Origin: Paenibacillus polysaccharolyticus
GTDB lineage: Bacteria; Bacillota; Bacilli; Paenibacillales; Paenibacillaceae
Direction of reading: 5' to 3'
Assembly: GCF_900102085.1 (NCBI RefSeq)
Contig: NZ_FMVM01000021.1
Location: 1 to 64,000 of the forward strand
Length of the DNA stretch: 64,000 bases
Notes under the pieces: model-generated
What the model saw: only the letters and a program-made list of their open reading frames with translations
Databases searched by the model: none
Told to the model about the DNA's origin: nothing
Shown: positions 61,601 to 64,000 of the stretch, in pieces
Position numbering within the stretch: position 1 is the stretch's first letter
Layout: every line of letters begins with the position of its first letter
Position numbers and translations under genes: made by a program

Positions 61601-64000
61601 GATACAACACTGCAGACAACGCTAGTTCCTCTTCACCCAGCCATGTTTCAGCACGCTCTCGCAGTGGCGTTTGCGTTAATAGTACCTTTGCTCCACTGTC
61701 TTCGAGCATGAACCGCACACGGTCTGCCGGGTAATCCGGATCGAGCGGTACATACGCGCCGCCTGCTTTCCAGACAGCGAGCACGGCTACCAGCAAATCC
61801 ACCGAACGTTCGGCAAGAATGCCGACGATGGATTCACGACCGATGCCACTTGCACGTAGCGTAGTCGCCAAACGGTTTGCCCGCTCGTTTATCTCCGCAT
61901 ACGTCAGACGGTCGTTCTCGTACACGACGGCCTCCGATTCAGGCACGCGCTGCGCCTGTTCCTCAAACAGACGGTGGAAGGCAAGCGCAGGAGCCGTTTC
62001 TGCTTCCAGTTGCGCTGGATTAAAGCCACCGAGAATTTGTTCCTTTTCTGCCGCTGTCAGCAGTTCCAACTGATTCACACGGATGTTCGGATTAGCCGCG
62101 ACCTGCTCCAGTGCCCGGGCAAAATGACCGTGGATCGACCTGATATCTTCTTCTCTGAAGGTCAGTGCATTGTACGTAAACCGCAGCCAAATATGCTCTT
62201 CCGGAATGACAGTAATGTCCAGGTCGTAATTCGTTTGCTCCGGTGACTGGATATTAGCGATTTTAAGCGCTTCTTTGTCCCCGCCAACAACCTGCTCAAT
62301 CTGTTCCTCCATCGGATAATTTTCAAAGACCATGATATGGTTAATCAAGTCGCGCTTTTGCTTACTCAGCGACTGAATTTCGAACAACGGATATGTCTCA
62401 TAAGCTCCCGATGTCAGTGCCTGATCCTGAGTATTTCTCAAAATATTAGCTACCGTTTCCGATGCTTTGCTTTGAATACGAACCGGAATGGTATTAATAA
62501 ATAAGCCAATCATACTTTCGATGCCTGGAATTTCAGCCGGACGACCGGATACGACCGAGCCGAATACGATATCCTCACTGTTGTTGTATATTTGCAGAAC
62601 CAATCCCCATACGGTTTGCATGAACGTATTAAGCGTCACCTGCTGCTGGCGTGCCACCCGTTCGATTTTCCCGGTCAATTCCTTGCTGAGTTCCACATCC
62701 ATTTCAGCCATCTCAAAAGCATGCTGATTCAGCTTCATTTTTTCCTGAGGCAGTTTGGTCTGCTCGTCGTAACCCTTCAAATACTCGGACCAGTAATGTG
62801 AAGCTTGCGCAACATCTTGCATTTCCAGCCATTCGATATACTTGGAGTACGAAGTAACCGGTGGAAGCTCCAGCTTCCGATTCTCTTGCAACGCGAAGTA
62901 GGTTTCGAACACTTCCTTGATCATAAAAGACATGCACCAGCCGTCCATCAAAATATGATGGTGACTCCAGATCACGTGGTAGGACTCATCGTCTGTACGC
63001 AAAACGGTAACGCGCATCAGTGAGCCTTGAGCCAAATCGAACTTGTTCGCTTTATCCGCGCTAACGAAATCGGCTATGGTCTTCTCCATGTCTTCACCGC
63101 TTACCGAGCGAATATCTTCAAAGTACACTTCACACTTTCGCTCACGGAATACCACTTGAATCGGCTCGTCTCTCCAGCCCGTAATAAAGTTGGTCCGCAA
63201 TGCCTCATTCCGTTGCACCAACGTATCCAATCCTTTAGCAAAGGCTTCGACATTCAAGCTTCCGTACAGATCGAAGGTCACCTGTTCGAAGTACGCTTCC
63301 GAATCAGCATCCAGCAGGCTGTGGAACAACATTCCTTTTTGCAGTGGAGTCAGGATATACACATTCTCCAGTTCGCCAATCGCCGCCGTCTGTTCAGCTA
63401 ACTGATTTAATTCCTCCACTGTCACATCTTGAAGCAGTACATCACTAGGTGTAAGCTCTGGTCGCTCTTTCGAAACACAATGAAGAATGACTTCGCGTAA
63501 ACTCGATTGAAGCAAGGTGCCTAATTTCTCTATCGTTTCCCGTTTATACTGGGTCTCCCCGTAACGAATCGTGAATTCCAGCATGCCTTCTGACACCATA
63601 CCATTGATATCGAGGACAAAATCCATCACTGCATTCGGGCTTGAATCCGCGCCCGCACTGAATGGAGACGGCTGCACCCCGTTGCTTTCGACATCCTGGT
63701 CGAACTGACCCAAATAGTTAAAGCTGATCTCTGGTTCCAAAGTAAAGGCCTCACCGTCACGCGGTGCCGACAAATAACGCAGGATGCCATAACCGATTCC
63801 TTTGTTCGGAATACGGCGCAAGCTTTCTTTCACCTGTTTTACCTGATGACCGAGAGCCTGAACATGACTCAGCTCCAGTACAACAGGGAATTGACTTGTA
63901 AACCAGCCTACTGTACGTGTAATGTCCACATCTGGCAAAAGTTCTTCCCGGCCGTGACCCTCGAGATTCACCAGCACACGTTCCTGACCGCTCCAAGCTT
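55623..64000 (-). CDS. Non-ribosomal peptide synthetase, 3' part: E(partial)-C-A-T-C-A-T-C, Dab-type
   Basis: The frame is open to the window edge (from 64000), so the 5' part is missing; residue numbers count from 63977. Domains: C-terminal part of an epimerase (1-200; HGREE, DITRTVGWFTSQFP), C (210-640; HHHILMDGW near 341, DCL type), A (667-1176), T (1190-1265; LGGHSL, Ser 1226), C (1285-1700; HHIVSDG, LCL type), A (1727-2243), T (Ser 2290), and a terminal C (2320-2784; HHIITDG, LCL type). Both A domains read D-V-G-E-I-S-A-I-D-K, the code I know for 2,4-diaminobutyrate (Dab). There is no thioesterase: the protein hands its chain to another NRPS. The E-C-A(Dab)-T-C-A(Dab)-T-C end fits PmxE of polymyxins with D-Dab3, or octapeptin OctA. 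A gene symbol is not given because the choice is open. Confidence 0.9.
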   Translation of the reverse strand, partial: AWSGQERVLVNLEGHGREELLPDVDITRTVGWFTSQFPVVLELSHVQALGHQVKQVKESLRRIPNKGIGYGILRYLSAPRDGEAFTLEPEISFNYLGQFDQDVESNGVQPSPFSAGADSSPNAVMDFVLDINGMVSEGMLEFTIRYGETQYKRETIEKLGTLLQSSLREVILHCVSKERPELTPSDVLLQDVTVEELNQLAEQTAAIGELENVYILTPLQKGMLFHSLLDADSEAYFEQVTFDLYGSLNVEAFAKGLDTLVQRNEALRTNFITGWRDEPIQVVFRERKCEVYFEDIRSVSGEDMEKTIADFVSADKANKFDLAQGSLMRVTVLRTDDESYHVIWSHHHILMDGWCMSFMIKEVFETYFALQENRKLELPPVTSYSKYIEWLEMQDVAQASHYWSEYLKGYDEQTKLPQEKMKLNQHAFEMAEMDVELSKELTGKIERVARQQQVTLNTFMQTVWGLVLQIYNNSEDIVFGSVVSGRPAEIPGIESMIGLFINTIPVRIQSKASETVANILRNTQDQALTSGAYETYPLFEIQSLSKQKRDLINHIMVFENYPMEEQIEQVVGGDKEALKIANIQSPEQTNYDLDITVIPEEHIWLRFTYNALTFREEDIRSIHGHFARALEQVAANPNIRVNQLELLTAAEKEQILGGFNPAQLEAETAPALAFHRLFEEQAQRVPESEAVVYENDRLTYAEINERANRLATTLRASGIGRESIVGILAERSVDLLVAVLAVWKAGGAYVPLDPDYPADRVRFMLEDSGAKVLLTQTPLRERAETWLGEEELALSAVLYLDDEASYSEEQANTPMSSGMDDFHEARPEDLAYVIYTSGTTGQPKGVMIEHRSLVNTAAGYRREYRLDQFPVRLLQLASFSFDVFVGDIARTLYNGGTMVIVPKDDRIDPSRLHHWIEQEQVTIFESTPALIVPFMEYVHEQGLNMSGMELLITSSDSCSVADYRTLQERFGSQFRIINAYGVTEAAIDSSFYDESLEMLPETGHVPIGKAWLNAKFYIVDAHLNPVPVGVLGELVIGGIGVAHGYLNRPELTEEKFVDSPFSAGERLYRTGDLARWTKDGNVDFIGRMDNQAKIRGYRIETGEVEAKLLRATGVKETVVVVREDQEGQKALCAYYTAEEGLTVADLKRAISSELPGYMVPSYFVEMEHLPLTPNGKIDRKALPAPETGADGGREYVAPRTELEAKLAVIWQDVLVREKAVGVTDNFFDLGGHSLRATTLVSKMHKELGVQFPLRDVFRYSTVEEMAKAMEKLENGSFTAIPVAEPSAYYPLSSAQKRLYILNQLEGAELSYNIPGAMLLEGELDRQRFAETFRELVARHETLRTGFEMIKGEAIQQIYDEVVFDVEYVQISGDQAEETVRQFVRPFDLAKPPLLRVGLAELAPDRHILMFDTHHIVSDGVSIDVLIEEFVHLYSGKSLDPLRIQYKDYAVWQQSNEQKAQLAKQEAYWLDMFRGELPVLELPTDYPRPTMQRYEGRTLQLFMNSEQSEGLKRLASENGATLYMVLLAGYTILLQKYTGQEDVVVGTPIAGRNHSDVQPLIGMFVNTLAIRSYPAADKTFLDYLKEIKETTLGAFEHQNYPFEELVDKVSVARDLSRNPLFDTMFALQNTENLEIQLPGLRLSTYASEEIISKFDLSLDVTEIEEGLEYLFEYATALYKTETVEKMASHYLQLLESILRNPSGTIAELDILTTVEKEQILCAFNPALSEVEAAPAATFHRLFEEQAQQAPESEAVVYENDRLTYAELNERANRLAATLRASGIGRESIVGILAERSVDLLVAVLAVWKAGGAYVPLDPDYPADRVRFMLEDSGAKVLLTQKPLQERAEAWLVEEELALSAVLYLDDEASYSEERANAPISSGMDSFHEARPEDLAYVIYTSGTTGQPKGVMIEHRSLVNTAAGYRREYRLDQFPVRLLQLASFSFDVFVGDIARTLYNGGTMVIVPKDDRIDPSRLHHWIEQERVTLFESTPALIVPFMEYVHENQLDMSQMELLITSSDSCSVADYRTLQERFGSQFRIINAYGVTEAAIDSSFYDESLEMLPETGHVPIGKAWLNAKFYIVDAHLNPVPVGVLGELVIGGVGVARGYLNRPELTEEKFVDSPFSAGERLYRTGDLARWTKDGNVDFIGRMDNQAKIRGYRIETGEVEAKLLQVEGVRETVALVRNDANGQKVLCAYYTVDTGMDLVVKDLRGALAQELPGYMIPSYFVELENLPLTPNGKVDWKALPAPEEGAGGGSEYVAPRTKLEAKLVAIWQDVLGLITIGVTDNFFDLGGHSLRATMLVSKVHKELSVDLPLRDVFRHSTVESMAELISQLEWQEHRSIPVLDQKDYYPLSSVQKRLYIQQQMEGAELSYNMSGMTVLVGRLERNQFESALKGLIARHEVLRTGFEMVDGEPVQRIYPNLEFAVEYTKATESETRNIADGFVRVFDLERPPLLRVGLVEWEAERHLLMLDIHHIITDGMSMGIFVEELLRLYNGETLEPLRIQYKEYAAWQQSEPVKEQLKRQESYWLDVLEGELPTLELPTDFVRPVNRSFEGDVLPFNIDQQMTESLERIASQNGATLYMVLSAAYSILLSKYSGQEDFIVGTPVSGRTHTDLEPLIGMFVNTLAIRHYPSGEKTFLAYLNEVKETMLGAYDHQDYPFEELVKKLQVPRDLSRNPVFDVMFALETKEDNVQNFGEIQIESYPEKHTVAQFDLTLVISMLDEGMTGQFEYATKLFTRNLIDNFAQDLLGIISQIGEQPSMLLKDISLNGQFEQEQDEIEAIDIMF
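57480..58780 (-). repeat. NRPS adenylation-domain direct repeat, copy 2
   Basis: This stretch matches 60669-61969 at an offset of exactly 3189 bp (1063 codons), with only scattered, mostly silent differences over about 1.3 kb. It covers the A domain of the last module. Confidence 0.85.
60669..61969 (-). repeat. NRPS adenylation-domain direct repeat, copy 1
   Basis: Near-identical partner of 57480-58780. The flanking C and T domains differ much more, so the A domain core was probably homogenised by recombination. Confidence 0.85.

Noticed and set aside
1..64000. tRNA and rRNA genes
   Set aside because: I saw no cloverleaf with a T-loop GGTTCRA motif or rRNA-like conserved segments in intergenic regions.

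Overview
The window looks like a chromosomal segment of a spore-forming Paenibacillus. The evidence is a GerA-type germinant receptor operon, a Spo0E-like phosphatase, Firmicutes-style ribosome binding sites, an S-box riboswitch, two stalk-domain (copper amine oxidase N-terminal-like) surface proteins, and the 3' end of a giant non-ribosomal peptide synthetase (NRPS) whose two readable adenylation domains carry a 2,4-diaminobutyrate-type code. The species cannot be fixed from sequence reading alone.

Layout. 1-350: C-terminal end of an IS3-family transposase. 350-957: intergenic, with inverted repeat units and a GGGTT microsatellite. 958-4466: two-component system in one operon with pssA and a DedA protein. 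4755-9155: pdxK, then a second two-component system next to a BcrA-like ABC transporter. 9376-14083: DegV protein, a two-permease ABC-2 exporter, and an M14-like zinc hydrolase. 14210-18295: SUKH protein, a MerR-controlled hydrolase operon with a perfect 22-bp operator, a lipoprotein and BdbC. 18534-22998: two stalk-domain secreted proteins, each with an internal duplication, around a small membrane protein and an APH-fold kinase. 23268-29544: WXG100 protein facing a six-gene cluster that looks like a type VII secretion effector island. 30026-33730: Spo0E-like protein and a tandem pair of BtrH-like proteins with a WYL regulator. 33859-40354: zinc-ribbon protein, ArsR/MFS efflux pair, Rrf2/SnoaL pair, AraC regulator divergent from a Gfo/Idh-aldo/keto reductase pair. 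40355-41239: gene-free stretch with a GCACCC microsatellite, a second copy of the inverted repeat family and two terminators. 41240-44189: Gfo/Idh plus sugar isomerase operon divergent from an AraC regulator. 44430-48266: secreted beta-propeller protein, then the mmuP-mmuM operon under an S-box (SAM-I) riboswitch. 48405-53661: GerA/B/C operon and a soluble PAS chemotaxis-type receptor. 53965-55551: VOC protein divergent from a WYL regulator. 55623-64000: NRPS reading E(partial)-C-A-T-C-A-T-C, with no thioesterase, running off the right edge.

How the parts may work together. Several modules concern the cell envelope and cationic peptides: a sensor kinase linked to phosphatidylserine synthase and DedA, a sensor kinase beside a BcrA-like ABC transporter, and an NRPS likely to make a Dab-rich lipopeptide of the polymyxin or octapeptin class. 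That link is inference. The best candidates for undescribed biology are the 23.3-29.5 kb effector-like island, the tandem BtrH-like proteins, the duplicated His/Glu-rich helical stalk protein, and the dispersed inverted-repeat family beside microsatellites.
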